Source: Adiantum capillus-veneris
Taxonomy: Eukaryota; Streptophyta; Polypodiopsida; Polypodiales; Pteridaceae
Length of the DNA stretch: 64,000 nt
Reading direction: 5' to 3'
Assembly: GCA_014529385.2 (NCBI GenBank)
Contig: CM043967.1
Location: 81,292,278 to 81,356,277 of the forward strand
This document shows, one piece after another, positions 33,280 through 45,132 of the stretch. Numbering within the stretch: the first letter of the stretch is position 1; each line of letters opens with the position of its first letter. The notes under the pieces were generated by a model. The model saw nothing but the letters and a program-made list of their open reading frames with translations. It did no database searches and was not told the DNA's origin. The position numbers were made by a program, and so were the translations under genes.

Positions 33280-33500
33280 AGTTATTGTTTCCCTTATGGT
33301 TATGATTATTGTTATTGTCATTGTATAAACAGTTCTCTTTCTGGTTGGGCTTATGGTTATTGTTAATTTTGTTTATGGTTATGGTTATCTGCATTATGGT
33401 TTTGATCAAAGTAGTTATAGCCGGTTATGGTTTTAAGTTATGGTTATGCTTTTAAGTTATGGTTATGCTTTTAAGTTATGGCTATGCTTTTCAGTTGGTA
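33280..33500. repeat. TTATGGTTATGC-type tandem repeats in CACTA right arm
   Basis: Degenerate TTATGGTTAT units merge into three cleaner 20-22-bp units containing TTATGGTTATGCTTTTAAG at 33425-33497. Confidence 0.75.
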
Positions 33501-33764
33501 CGGTTGTCTTTCATTGGCCTTAAATCTCATGTGAGATCCTACATGGATAGCATGTAGGAGGCGTATACATGATATGGTTTTTTTTGAAAAGTTTATGTAA
33601 CAACAAAGGGAACTCTGTCGAAATTTCTGCGCGCGGGAGCATGGTTGATATTTTGGTGCTGCTCGCTTTCTTGGGCAGAGGGCAGGAAGTCTGGCTGTGG
33701 CTGTGTCCATCTTTTAACTGGGCACAGGCGAGGCTACCTGCCCTCTGCCCAAGAAAATTTTTTT

Positions 33765-33876
33765 CTGCTATGGTCGTCGCTATGTGCGTCGCTATCCGCG
33801 TTGCTAATAGCAACTGGTTTCACAGCGATGCGCATAGCGACGGGTTGCGTCGATAATACGTTTTTTTGTTGTAGTG
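33765..33876 (-). repeat. CACTA right subterminal and terminal repeats
   Basis: Copies of CGTCGCTATNNGCG in both orientations, ending TGTTGTAGTG at 33876. Confidence 0.85.
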
Positions 33877-33879
33877 TTG

Positions 33880-34810
33880 TAAGTTATGACCAAATTACAA
33901 AAATTATCAAATCCTGTTTTTTAGCCAATTTTAGTTCTTCTATGATTTTTTGGTGGCTTTCATGATATCCAAATGCAGTTTTGATTTTCTATGTCGCATA
34001 TTGTAACATAAAGCTAATTTTCCTTGAGTTTTGGGGCACCTAATACCCTATTTTTCATAGTAGACAACGATGGTTAATTTTTTCAATTATAGAAGAAAAC
34101 GAAACATTCTAGTATATCAAGTATAGCTTTTTCAATATTGTAAGTTTCTTGTGACAACTACATGCATTTTGTAGGTAGTAACCATATCTAGTCATAAGGA
34201 TCAAATTTGGCTAGATATTGAATAGTTTCTATGGGATTCTACAACTCATAATGTTGAACCCAGTTTTTTCATGTTTGCTGTATTTAGCACTTCATCTTTG
34301 TCCCCAAGATTCCCCTTGGTAAGAGAGATATATTATTATTTTGACATGCTCCATGGCTCCTTATGAACCTAAAGGACAATAGGGAACTAACAAAACATGC
34401 ATATATTATTTGTATTGAGCGTGGAGATAGAAACTTTGATGATAGGTTTGCAGAATGGTAAAAATTCAACTTTTTTGTACCTATTTCTTTTGGCAAAACA
34501 AAAAATAGTGAGTGAGAAGCAATCATATGTTCTGATCACCAACCCATTGAAGTTAACTAGGGAATTTATCTCAAGTCCTACAAAAATCCCTAATCCTATT
34601 TTTATGCAACAAAACGTAAGAAATGACTGTTTTGATAAAAATGTACTGGTCCATCAACTTTGGAGGCTTGGTGTGACCAAAAGATGAGAAATTTTAAAAG
34701 TTTCTTATTTTTTCAATGTGTAGTAGGCCTTAAACTATAACCTCATGAAAGGATTTTACAAAATGAGTGGATCTACTATGGTTTTGGAGGTTTTTTTCAA
34801 AACCCTGAAA
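33880..34810. other. Interior of layer 2, right side, non-coding
   Basis: AT-rich, only short ORFs, none recognisable. It and 21091-21408 are the two halves of the layer 2 interior. Confidence 0.7.
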
Positions 34811-34847
34811 GGACACTTTTATGTCCTGTTAGGTTACCAACCTAGTG
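34811..34847 (-). repeat. Layer 2 right terminal inverted repeat
   Basis: Near-palindrome GGACACTTTTATGTCC at 34811-34826, then TTACCAACCTAGTG at the end, the reverse complement of the left end. Confidence 0.8.
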
Positions 34848-34851
34848 TTAA

Positions 34852-35697
34852 CGTACTTGTGGTCTTCATTGTCACACCACATGCATTGGTCCTAGCCTTT
34901 GCGTGGTGGCTATTGTCTAGGCTCCGATGTCGACCCCTTTGCAGCTAGTCCTTCAAATTTAATAGCTTTAAAATTCAAATTTAATTCTTGAATACCTTTC
35001 ACCAATTCGTCAAGAACAGGCTCCTCCACTCTGGGTATTGCCGAGGTTGTTTTCTCTTTAGGTTCCTGTTCCACAACATCCATGATGTCATCCACGATCA
35101 GCTTATCGACTCTCATATGTCCCTTCACGATCATGTTGACCGCTTCAGTGACTACCTTCCAGTCGGATGTTAAGCCCAATTCTCTTGTTGAATCCTCCAG
35201 CCACTGCACTAGGCTCTTTTGAAGTCGAGGATCAGCAGCCTGAATGAACAGCTCAACCTCTTGATCCCTCATTGAATGTTTCTTTGTCGAGGACAGTTGC
35301 TCGATTTCTTCTCAAATTCCAGTAATAACTCTCGTCCAGATAGATTTTTTTTCTTCTTCTGCACCCACTTCATAAAGCTTTGCCTTGTTACTCTTTGCGA
35401 ATCCTCAAGGAAGTATTCCTCCTGAAGCGCCTTCTTGAAATCCTACCAATTCGGGCCTTGAACCGCCGAAATTTCTTTAATTCGGCTTCGAAGTTCCGGC
35501 TCCGCAATTGAATGGAACCCTTCCACTACATTATGATCATCAATTCCATTCTCTTCCATTGCCTGCTCGTAGATATTGCAAAACTTGCTAATATCCCGGC
35601 CTTCAAATCGATGCAGTTTCTCGATAACCGTGTGCCAAGCTTTACGGATCCTCTCTTGTAAATTGTACTGTTGTGGGGCAGCCTGTTGTTGTTGCAT
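34852..35697 (-). pseudogene. Layer 1 gag N-terminal part
   Basis: Two frames. 35697-35443 begins with a Gln-rich start and includes KLHRFEGRDISKFCNIYEQ, the entry to a gag capsid domain. 35272-34910 continues with FIQAADPRLQKSLVQWLED and VKGIQELNLNFKAIKF. Past a TAG the same frame reads CMWCDNEDH, the first three ligands of the zinc knuckle, and breaks at TTAA where layer 2 enters. With the left-hand piece the knuckle would be C-x2-C-x4-H-x5-C, one residue longer than usual. Confidence 0.8.
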
Positions 35698-35788
35698 GTA
35701 AGCAACAAACTACTGCATCATTTGCTACATGGCAGCCTCTTGCAGTGTCAACATCTTCTTCCACCACACTTCTCACCCCGGATCGATT

Positions 35789-35804
35789 CGCATCGGGTTC
35801 ACCA
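35789..35804 (-). other. Layer 1 primer-binding site
   Basis: On the minus strand TGGTGAACCCGATGCG, four bases inside the 5' LTR. The same site serves layer 0 at 38998. Confidence 0.8.
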
Positions 35805-35808
35805 AGAA

Positions 35809-37813
35809 TGTCGGGGGATAAGTGTGTGAAAGGTGAGCTGGGAAGGCATCGGGCCCCTGGCTATGAGAGGTGCGGGGAAAAGAGGTGCAACAGACACAAT
35901 TAGCAGAAATAGAGCTCAAAACAAATAATTTGCTTAGTACCAGTTAATGAACAGTATCCATGATTAATCAATCACTAATGGATGCTTTATGCTCCTTACA
36001 AGGTGGAACCTGGCTTAATCCAGGTGCTAATCAAGAAAATTAATAATGACCTGCTTTGCTCCCTTTTGATGCTTCAAGGTCGAGGTCGAGAGAGCCTAAT
36101 CTTCTCTTCAGCTACGGCTTTGGAAGTTTTTTGCATAAGTGCGGCTTAGAATTACCATAACTATCAAGCTTTGGATTAGGATTATGATAGATCGGCTTAG
36201 GATTGAGATGAATTGGCTCAGGATTAAGATGAATCGGTTTAGGATTATTGGGCTTCAATGAGATTCGAATCACTCGGGAGGTTTAGCTTAGGATTATTAC
36301 GGGTTATGGAAGGTTTGCTTCCTGATTCGAATGGCTAATGATACTTAGAGCAGGTTTAGGATGGATTATGGAGGTTAAGGTTGAGGATTTGAATGGCTAA
36401 TGAAGCTTAGAGCAGGTTTAGGATGGATTATCGAGGTTAAGGTTGAGGATTTGAATGGATAATGAGTCTTAGAGTAGGTTTAGGATAGATTATCGAGGTT
36501 AAGTTTGAGGCTTCCAATGACTAATGGCTTAGAATAGGTTTCTGCTTATAATCCCGAAGAGGGAAAGTTTAATAAGATGATGAGGATAAGCCCCAAAAAT
36601 CACACGACACCTCTTTTTGTAGGTTGCATCCTCCCTTTCTAAAAATAGCCTACCCATAAGCGATGTCTCTAATGGGTAGCTGATGTGGCAGGACCCTTCC
36701 CTATGATGTGGCCATGGTGATTTCTCAACTACACCAAATCCGGCGAGAGCGGGGCCGAACCTGATCGCCATGGGTTGCTGAAGCATTTTCGTCTCATGCG
36801 CATGCTCGTTCGAGCATCCCTGTGCACGGGCGTGAGCCTATTCTCCTGAGCGCTGCCTGCGGCCCTCTGTTGCCGGCCATGCCCATCCTTTTATTCCCTT
36901 ATTGGCTTCACACCCTATTAAAAATAGGGTGGCCATTGTCTTTAGTTGCGGGCGGACTTTGGCTTGCAAGGGCACCTTACTTAGTACACAATTCGGCCGA
37001 GGAAGGCTTCATATTTGGCATGCATCTCGGCCAAGCAATGCTAAGCTTTTCCTTCATTGGCGGCCATAATTACTGTAAGGCATAACATTTGGCACAAATG
37101 CCGGGCAAGCATTGTCAAGCACAACATCTTTCTCCAATTGCTATTGATTAGCAATATCATCATGAATTTTTAATGTCATAAAAATCTTCCTGCAAGAAGC
37201 AAGTGTAAGTGATTGCTTTTGGAGAGTTGTCCCGTCAAGGCTAGGCATATTATAAAAAATGCTTCCACATCGGTCCACATTTGGCATACACATCGGTGAG
37301 TGTGACTGATCAGGGCAACCAGGGTGGTTCGAACCCGACCCCCGACGATACTTAAATTGGCCATATCTTGCCAACCGAAACCCCGATTGATGAGCTCAAA
37401 AGACCGACATGCTCCTAAAACTGAGCACTTCGGACTCATGCATTTCTTTCATCTTTGGCCTTTTATCAGCAAGTGCTCAATTTGGTACGGATCTGCTATT
37501 GATTGAGATTAAAACTATCATAACTTCTTATCCGTAGCTCCGATTGACGAGCCATAAAGACAAGCACGTAGAGCCCTTCAACTAATTTTACTTTGATTAA
37601 TAAAACCCCAGCTATGACCACATTAAGCACACTCACTGTTTAGCATTACCGAGACATCTTTTGGTCCTTAGAGCCTCATCTAATACACTTTTAGCTTAAA
37701 AATTGGCTTGTTAGCAAGCCCTTATAACTGCTCAACAATCATGAAGATTCGAATACACCTGATCGGCATTCCTTTGCTTTATTTTCTTGTCATGGGAGCG
37801 AAGCGGCACGGCA
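35809..37813 (-). repeat. Layer 1 5' LTR (2005 bp)
   Basis: Starts TGTCGGGGGATAAGTG and ends GGCACGGCA. Partner of 13376-16026. Holds fewer internal repeat units and lacks about 470 bp present in the partner. Confidence 0.9.
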
Positions 37814-38993
37814 CCGCCCAAGGGGGATAGGTTTAGTGGCCGCCCAAGAAGGTGGGAATGTCGCCCAAGTCAAAAGGGGGTTTTTTATAGTGTGGAGGGA
37901 AAAAAAGAGACAGGGCAACGACGGCGCCGTTGTTACCCCTCTTCAAAAGAAGGCTTTAATAAGTTTTTTTTAATAAGCAAGAAGACAAAAAGTGATGCAA
38001 GGTTAGGGAAGAAGAAAGGAAGAGGAAGGGGTGCGCCTGGAGAGGAAGAATAATATAAAGAAAAAGAAGAAGGAAAGAAATTAAGAAGAAGAAAAAGAAG
38101 AAGGAAAGAAATTAAGAAGAAGAAAAAGAAAAAGAAGAAGAGAAGGAAAGAAAGGAAGAAGAGAAAGAGAAGGGAAGCAAGGGGGATTTGGCAAGGAGGG
38201 ACAGCTTGGAACGAAGGAAAGCGGAGGTAAAAGGAGAAGAAGGGAGTTAGCTTGGCGAAGAAGGAAGAGCAAGTCTCGGCAAGGCAAATAAGGAGCTCGG
38301 CAAGAGTCAGAGCTTGGCTCGGCAAGGTAAATAAGGATCTCGGCAAGAGTCAGAGATCAGCTTGGCAAAGGCAAAAAGGGAGTTGGAGCTCGGCAAGGTA
38401 ACGAGTTCAAGTTCGGTAGGGAAAGAAGGTGGCATGAGCTAAGAATAGGAAAACACAAGACAAACCAAGCAAGTGTAGCGGCCAAGCAAGGGATAAAGCT
38501 TTGGATAGCAATTGAAGAGTAGGAGGAAGTTAAAACTTGAGAACGGAAATTAAGCCAGTGCATAGCATAAAAAGCAGGAAGCTGCGAAATAATTGACAAT
38601 AACTGAAACATAAGAATTGAGAAAGTGAGCAGAATTATAGTTTGCAGAATCCAAAGGCAGTTGAGATAGATAGAGCGACAGAAGGAAATTTCCATCACCG
38701 TCATCAGCTAGAGATTGATTAAACATTCTGTTAAGTCTCGGTGTCGTTAACGGACCGGTAAATCCTGTAAAACGGGACCTTAAGCTTCTAGTTAGTAGAT
38801 GATCCAAGTGATGGTGCTGTCAACATTCTGCCTTGGCTAAGGATTAAGTTGTACTCAAAGCATTATTCAATTAATTGATGATTACGGTGATTGCCAGAGC
38901 TTTCAGTGTCTGCTATTCTTTCTCTTTCACACCTCTCACAGCCAGAGGCCTGGCGCCTACCCGGATCACAGTTTAAACACATATCCCCCGACA
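37814..38993 (+). repeat. Layer 0 LTR, second part
   Basis: Continues from 13375. Ends CCCCCGACA, the same end as layer 1's LTR on its own strand. Contains a purine-only (GAA/AAG) tract at about 38040-38170 and repeated AGCTCGGCAAGG text at 38270-38400. Confidence 0.7.
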
Positions 38994-38997
38994 TCTT

Positions 38998-39012
38998 TGG
39001 TGAACCCGATGC
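38998..39012 (+). other. Layer 0 primer-binding site
   Basis: TGGTGAACCCGATGC, four bases past the LTR end, identical over this length to the layer 1 site but on the opposite strand. Confidence 0.8.
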
Positions 39013-39112
39013 AAAACGAGCCGGGGTGGGAGGTACAGATGGAGAATTTAGAGCAAACGATGAAGATGATTGCAGAGTTAAGTGCAGACGATTTTGATGA
39101 TAAGTCAACAAT

Positions 39113-39395
39113 TCCAAAATTTTCAAAGATGCTTCAACTGGTTCAAGGATCTTTGCTTGAAATGGAGATCGTAAATCCATTTCCAGTTGCTCAAAATGAT
39201 AAGGAAATATTCACATTTAATTACAAGCTATCTAGCACCATAATTATTGTTGAGCGTACATTTGGACGCTTAAAGCAAATGTGGAGCTACTTGCAGCAAC
39301 GCATTCGCAACCCAGATGTGGAATTCTTGCCCAAGGTCATTGTAGCCTGTTGTGTTTTGCACAACATTTGGATCGACTTTAGAGGTCTCAACTAA
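39113..39395 (+). pseudogene. PIF/Harbinger transposase C-terminal fragment
   Basis: The frame reads FNYKLSS...IVERTFGRLKQMWSYL and ends IVACCVLHNIWIDF. This is the end of the DDE_Tnp_4 domain; the Glu in VERTFGRLK is the third catalytic residue. The N-terminal two thirds with both Asp residues are absent. The reading frame is open leftward into the layer 0 leader from 38997, giving a chance 132-codon fusion. Confidence 0.8.
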
Positions 39396-39911
39396 GAGGA
39401 AAGGGAAATGGAAGTAGATGATGAAGTTGGGGCTCCAAATCCTAATAATGCAGCTAGACAATGCACTAGGGACATCTTGTTTAAGTACATGAAGGATTCA
39501 TGGATTTTATGATTAATTGTCCACATGGAATTGTTCTTAGTTGTCTACAAGATTATTAAGATTATTAGGCTGTAAAATTAGAAGTGAGTTGTGATATACA
39601 CTGGCTTCAATGTCTATTGTGATTTGTATTTCTATTGTGTAACGTCAAGGTATATTTAAAAACTATTCAATTTTGGGTTTTACAATAGTTGTTGATGTGA
39701 CTCTATATGCCAAGGTCCAATGTCATTTTAAAATTTAGGTGTGATGTATACCATATGCAGCTGCATTCAGGCTATAGGATACAGTAGTTGGAAAATAAAA
39801 TACATCCCAAAGTCTTTCAAATAAGACTGACACAAGGGTAGACACACATACTTGCCAGGGTAGGACCACTTCTACAAAATTCCATTACATCATAGGAAGA
39901 GGAGTGCAGCT
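39396..39911. other. Spacer between the two Harbinger ORFs
   Basis: AT-rich, non-coding; lies between two convergent ORFs, as expected for a shared 3' region. Confidence 0.5.
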
Positions 39912-40500
39912 CTAATCTAGAGCTCCGTGCACTGGACCAAGTGAAGAGATTGAATCGAAAATCTTATTCAAGGAGCAACACAAGTTGTTGTTACTCTCCT
40001 TGAGTGCTTGAATCTTCTCGTGTTCCATCTCCAATCGACGGAGTCCATGTTGATCCTCCATAACTTCTCTCATGCACTGTGCCTCCTGAAACCTACTAGC
40101 TTTCCCAACCTCTACCTCTTCGTATATGGTCATAAGATGCTTGGTTGTCTGAACGAGATCCTTTAACTCTAGGCTGCCTCTTTCTCTTGACACCTCCCGC
40201 GCTAGACTCTTTTGTTGATTCCCCTACTGTAGTAGGCTGCGGAGCTATAGGAGCGGGATGATTGGTCACACCGTACCCCGAAGGTGGTGTATGTGCTTTA
40301 TGTGTATCTTCACCTAAAAGGAAACAAACAAGAAATAAAAATGGTGTTGTGAGCAAACATGCATTGACAGTTTAATTGTATTTGAAATAGACATATTTTG
40401 TATAAGAAGGATTTCCTACCATGCATTTGGAAGCGTGTCTTCTGTCTGCGAGTCAACGAGGTTGCCCCCGACCTCCACATTGCGATCTCTTGCAAAGAGT
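39912..40500 (-). pseudogene. Harbinger ORF1, Myb/SANT-like protein remnant
   Basis: The first readable exon ends NSLQEIAMWRSGATSLTRRQ and then a donor, CATG/GTAGG (after 40420). Intron 40314-40419 has the acceptor TTCCTTTTAG. The second exon reads GEDTHKAHTPPSGYG, then a Lys/Arg-rich patch (GGVKRKRQPRVKG), and in a shifted frame a charged helix (EEVEVGKASRFQEAQCMREV). PIF/Harbinger elements carry such a DNA-binding partner protein. One frameshift near 40180 breaks it; the N-terminus is missing. Confidence 0.55.
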
Positions 40501-40997
40501 TGTACCTATCTCATATAGGTCCATTGGGAAGTCGTCAACGTACCGGGAGACCCTTGTTGCGCTGCTCGATCAAGGACATTTGACAAAAGCTGTTCCATCC
40601 AGAAGGGATATTATTTTCATAATCACGAATGCGATTGAACATACCACTTCACAAGGAACTTTTGACCTTTCTCTACATAGAGAATCAAGCTCTACCTAGA
40701 AAATCGACCCTATTTTACTGGGTGGCAGCGATCTCATTCTCCACATATAAGTGGTGAATTCAACCAGCTAGGAAAAATTATAGAAAAAAGGTCTCTACAT
40801 AGCAAAAGATCAAATTAGATATAGGAAATTTTGATTGTAAAGTAGAGAAAATGGGATGCCATCTATTCAAGAAGACCTTCCTCTAGCTAGATGATAGTTT
40901 TGAACACACTCTGCTCAGTCTAAACTACATGCTAATACCATTGAATTACATCGTTTTAGTGTACTAGAGTCTTCTTAATTATCACCCCCCGAAGGAA

Positions 40998-40999
<2 letters not shown>
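40501..40999. other. Spacer, no gene or terminal repeat recognised
   Basis: Neither the Harbinger right end nor a 3' LTR for the next copia element could be located here. Confidence 0.5.

Positions 41000-41054
<55 letters not shown>
41000..41054. repeat. (CT)27 microsatellite
   Basis: Uninterrupted CT run at the 3' edge of copia element A, where a polypurine tract and 3' LTR should be. Confidence 0.92.
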
Positions 41055-41058
<4 letters not shown>

Positions 41059-41099
41059 AATTGTGTATAGCATGATAAATAAGATATTTGTTTAACCAA

Positions 41100-41446
41100 A
41101 TATGTTGGTTTCCAACTTACACTCTGAGATGAAAACCGCTGTGAGGCTAACGACTTTGTGAGTAGATCAGCAGGGTTATCGTCAGTGTGTACCTTGACAA
41201 CCTCTATGCGCTTGTCCTCTAGCACCTCTCGTATGAAGTGATACCTCACCTCAATGTGCTTTGTCTTCGCATGGAAGACAGGATTCCGTGCCAACGCTAT
41301 GGCACTCTGGCTATCACAATGTAGAATCGGAGCATCACCAGCCATACCAAGATCTCCCACTAGTCGTGAGAGCCATACGGCCTCCTTGGCAGCCTCAGTG
41401 GCAACCATATATTCAGCCTCTGTAGTGCTCAAAGCAATGTAAATGT
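41100..41446 (-). pseudogene. Copia A RNase H domain
   Basis: Reads IALSTTEAEYMVATEAAKEA, ILHCDSQSAIALARNPVFHA and HIEVRYHFIREVL, the copia RNase H with its Glu and Asp. It is one base out of register with pol (shift near 41440), and its C-terminus runs into unrelated text and then the CT tract. Confidence 0.88.
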
Positions 41447-44169
41447 GATGCCCACGAAACCGGTCCACCTGCAACTGTGAACACATAGCCGCTAGTAGAC
41501 TTCCTCAAGTCCACTGACCCTGCATAGTCTGAATCTGTATATCCGCAAACAGACATATCCTTCTCACCATAACATAGGGACAACTCTGAAGTCCCTCTCA
41601 AGTATCTCAGAATACCTCTCACTGCATCCCAATGACGCTTGCCCGGGTTAGACATGTACCTGCTAACCACACCAACTGCATGAGCAAGATCTAGACGCGT
41701 AGCCACCATGGAATACATCAAGGAACCAACAGCTGACGCACAGGGAATCTGAGACATCTCTGTAGTCTCCAAATCTGTCTGAGGGCAGTCATCATGGTTG
41801 AGTTTTACATATGGAGGCAACGGGGTACTAATGGCCTTCCCCCCTTCCATATGAAAACGCTCAAGCACCCTGTCAATGTACTCTTTCTGACTAAGAAAGA
41901 GCATCCTGCGAGAACGATCACGAGTGATCTGCATACCCAAAATATGACTGGCATCCCCAAGATCCTTCATGGCAAAGGTCTCATGTAGCCTATGTTTCAA
42001 GGCATCCACATTAGAAATACACTTCCCTGCGATCAACATGTCATCCACATACAAAACCAAAACAATAAGACTACCATCTGCAGCCTTGCGAGTATAGAGG
42101 CATGGGTCCTCATAACTGCGTACATAGCCCATTGAACTCATGAATGCATCAAACTTACGATACCATTCACGAGATGATTGCTTCAGCCCATACAAGGTCT
42201 TAAGAAGCCGGCATACCATCTTCTTTGAACCATGAATAACAAACCCACTTGGTTGCTCCATGTACAACTCCTCGTGCAAGTCTGGATGTAAGAAAGCTGT
42301 CTTTACATCCATTTGCTTCAACTCCATGTCTTCTGTAGCTACCAAAGCAAACAACATACGCAAAGTAGACATCTTCACCACTGGGGAGAAGATCTCATCA
42401 AAATCAATGCCCTTTTGTTGCTTGAATCCTTTAGCCACAAGCCTTGCTTTGTACCTAGGCTTTGCATCCATTGAACACAATTTTATCTTGTAAACCCACT
42501 TGCATGGTAGTGCCTTCTTACCCTTTGGCAAAGGAGTAAGCTCCCACGTTTCATTTTGGATCAACGAATCCATCTCTGACTGCATAGCCTGCTCCCACTT
42601 GAGCTTGTCAACACTAGACATGGCCTCATCATAACATGATGGCTCCCCGCAATTAGTCAACAATACATAATCCATAGAAGGCACAAAACGCTGAGGCTGT
42701 CTTGTACGCCGCTCTGAACGCCTCAAAAACTGTGCAGGAGGTGCATCTGGCTGTCCCACATCTACATGATCTCCCAACAAGGGCTGATCTCCCACTTGAG
42801 GGTCAATGGGCTGCCCACGAGCAGCCATGGGACCATCATACCGATGACCATCCTCCTTAAATATCACACGCTGAACCTCAACGGTTCTCGGTGATGCTCT
42901 ATACATAGAGTCCTCATGAAAAACAACATCATGGCTGCGCACAATCTTCCTATCAATAGGATCCCACAATCGATAACCCATCTCACCAGAGCTACCATAA
43001 CCCAAGAAGATACATCTCTTGCTCTTTGGATCCAATTTGCTGCGTTTTGCCTTAGGTACATGTACATAAGCTTCACAGCCAAAAACACGAAGGTGACCAT
43101 ACGAAAGTGGCAAACCTGTCCATACCTCTTCAGGCACTTTGAAGCCCAAAGGAACACTAGGTGAACGATTTATCAAATGCACAAAAGTGGCAACTGCTTC
43201 AGCCCAAAATACATTTGACAAACCAGCCATAGAAAGCATACTACAGACTTTTTCCTGTATAGTCCTGTTCATGTGCTTTGCCACACCATTTTGAGGAGGT
43301 GTATAGGGAGCACTAAGCTCGCGCCGTATACCCTTCTCAACACATAATGTAGTGAAAGCATGAGACATAAATTCACCCCCATTGTCCGTACGTAAGCACT
43401 TCAACTTACAACCTGATTGGTTCTCAACAAGAGCCAACCATTGCTTAAATATATCAAATACCATATCCTTTTTACGAATGGGGTATGCCCATACCTTCCT
43501 GCTAGCATCATCAATGAACGTAACAAAGTACATAGCACCTCCAAGAGAAGCATTGAGCATCGGACCACATACATCACTATGCACCAAATCTAGCTTTTCC
43601 AAAGATCTGTGTGGAACACTCTTCTTATGAGAAGACCGAGCATGTCGACCATAAAGGCAATGCTCACAAAACTCAAAACCACCAAAATATGAAACGGGAA
43701 TGTAATCCGCACGTGCCAACAACTTCAAACCTTTCAGTGACATATGCCCCAAACGCTGATGCCATAAAGAAGCAGGAAGTTGCTCAGTGATCCCCACAAT
43801 GTGATCAGCCACACTAGCTACACAAAGGGAATACAATGTATTCCTCTTAGCACCTTTAACCAAAACAAGGCTGCCCTGAGTGAGCTTCCAACCTCCATCA
43901 CCAAAAGATACATTGAAACCAAGTGAATCCAACTGACCCACACTAATCAAGCTTTTTGCAAGAGCCGGCACATGACGCACACACTGCAAGACAAACGTAG
44001 TAGAGTTTGGCATAGCCAAATGAATATCCCCAATGCCATGAATCTGCATAGAACGCCCATCGGCAATCCTGATAGTACCTGTTCTCGAAGCATCATAGTC
44101 ATGAAACCACGACCTATGAGGTGTAACGTGAAAAGAAGCACCACTGTCAATGACCCAATCCATAGGCAT
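41413..44169 (-). pseudogene. Copia A pol: protease, integrase, RT
   Basis: 918 codons open. Protease: WVIDSGASFHV near the start. GAG-pre-integrase zinc motif: LWHQRLGHMS and CEHCLYGRH. Integrase: VHSDVCGP and LRTDNGGEF give both Asp, but the third motif reads PPQNGVAKHMNRT, with Lys (codon 43278-43276) where copia integrases have Glu. RT: KARLVAKGFKQQKGIDFDE, MDVKTAFLHPDLHEELYMEQ and LYVDDMLIAG, intact. After GPVSWASHLH the frame is lost and RNase H continues in another frame. Integration would fail with the Lys; RT looks sound. Confidence 0.93.
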
Positions 44170-44735
44170 ACTACTCTCATGAGTGAGAGAAAAGCATCAT
44201 CAAAATAGGATGCAAGCAACACATCACCAAGCTCTTCACTAGTAGCACTAGTCGGAGCACATACATGGTCATCTTGAGAGCTACACTCTCCCTGTGTTGC
44301 ATTTAACTCCTCAATCTTGACATTGGACTTAGGCTTGTCCTTAGCATCATGGTCTTTCTTCTTACCATCTCCATTTTCCCTTTTCCACTTGTAGCAATCC
44401 TTTTTGAAATGGCCTTTTCTACCACAATGAAAACATTCCACATCCTTTTTACTTGTGCCTACACGGGATTTGCTTCTAGATTTACCCCTGTTGGACTTAT
44501 ACTTGTCCATAGTCCTGCCTCTGACAACCATTGCACTAGAAGACTTACTACCTGCATTATTCTTTCGATTAATCTCTTCCGTGAGAAGACTAGACTCCAC
44601 ATTAGTACTTGTCAACTCATCCGCACGAACCGAGTTACTTATGGCTGTCCTAAATGTGTCCCATGACTCAGGCAATGTGACAAGTAAAAACATAGCTTTT
44701 ACATTGTCCTCAAACGTAATTTTCTGCGTATTGGC
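43947..44735 (-). pseudogene. Copia A gag C-terminal part with zinc knuckle
   Basis: After the frame break it continues ITFEDNVKAMFLLVTLPESW, then a Lys/Ser/Arg-rich stretch and the knuckle CFHCGRKGHFKKDC. It ends in frame -1 relative to the protease, overlapping it by about 200 bp. Confidence 0.88.
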
Positions 44736-45132
44736 TGAAAATTGTATTGAACTCATTCAAATGCGCATTCATGGAAGCACCTTCCTCCATTCGCAAATCA
44801 ATAAGCTTTTTAATCCAATACAACATAGAAGCAGCCGAATGCTTATCATACATATCACAAATCCGCTGCCATAGCTCATAAGCTCCACCCTGTGCATCTT
44901 TCACATTGTAATAAACAGACTTTGAAAGGGAAAGCCTAATGGTAGACCTGCACATCTCATCCAACTCCTCCCAATCATCCCTCTCCATGTTCTCTGGCTT
45001 AACTCCCTGCAACTTTAGAGGTCGAATCTGTTTCTTCTGCACCAAGACATCCCAAATCTGATCTTTCCAATATGAGAAGTTAGCACCATCGAACTTCTCA
45101 ATATTAAAAACTGTGTCCTCTTTAGTGCCCAT
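44719..45132 (-). pseudogene. Copia A gag N-terminal part
   Basis: ATG at 45132 (MGTKEDTVFNIEKFDGANFS) is the natural copia gag start with the F-D-G-x-N-x-x-x-W capsid motif; the in-frame ATG further upstream is in the leader. Then KLQGVKPENMERDDWEELDE and WQRICDMYDKHSAASMLYW. The frame breaks near 44725. Confidence 0.9.

Noticed and set aside
37933-38346. 137-aa Phe/Leu/Ser-rich membrane-like ORF
   Set aside because: It is the complement of a purine tract in an LTR; composition alone explains it. The same holds for 58397-58835.
41413-44169. Treating copia A as a live element
   Set aside because: Three frameshifts, Lys in place of the integrase Glu, and no 3' LTR.
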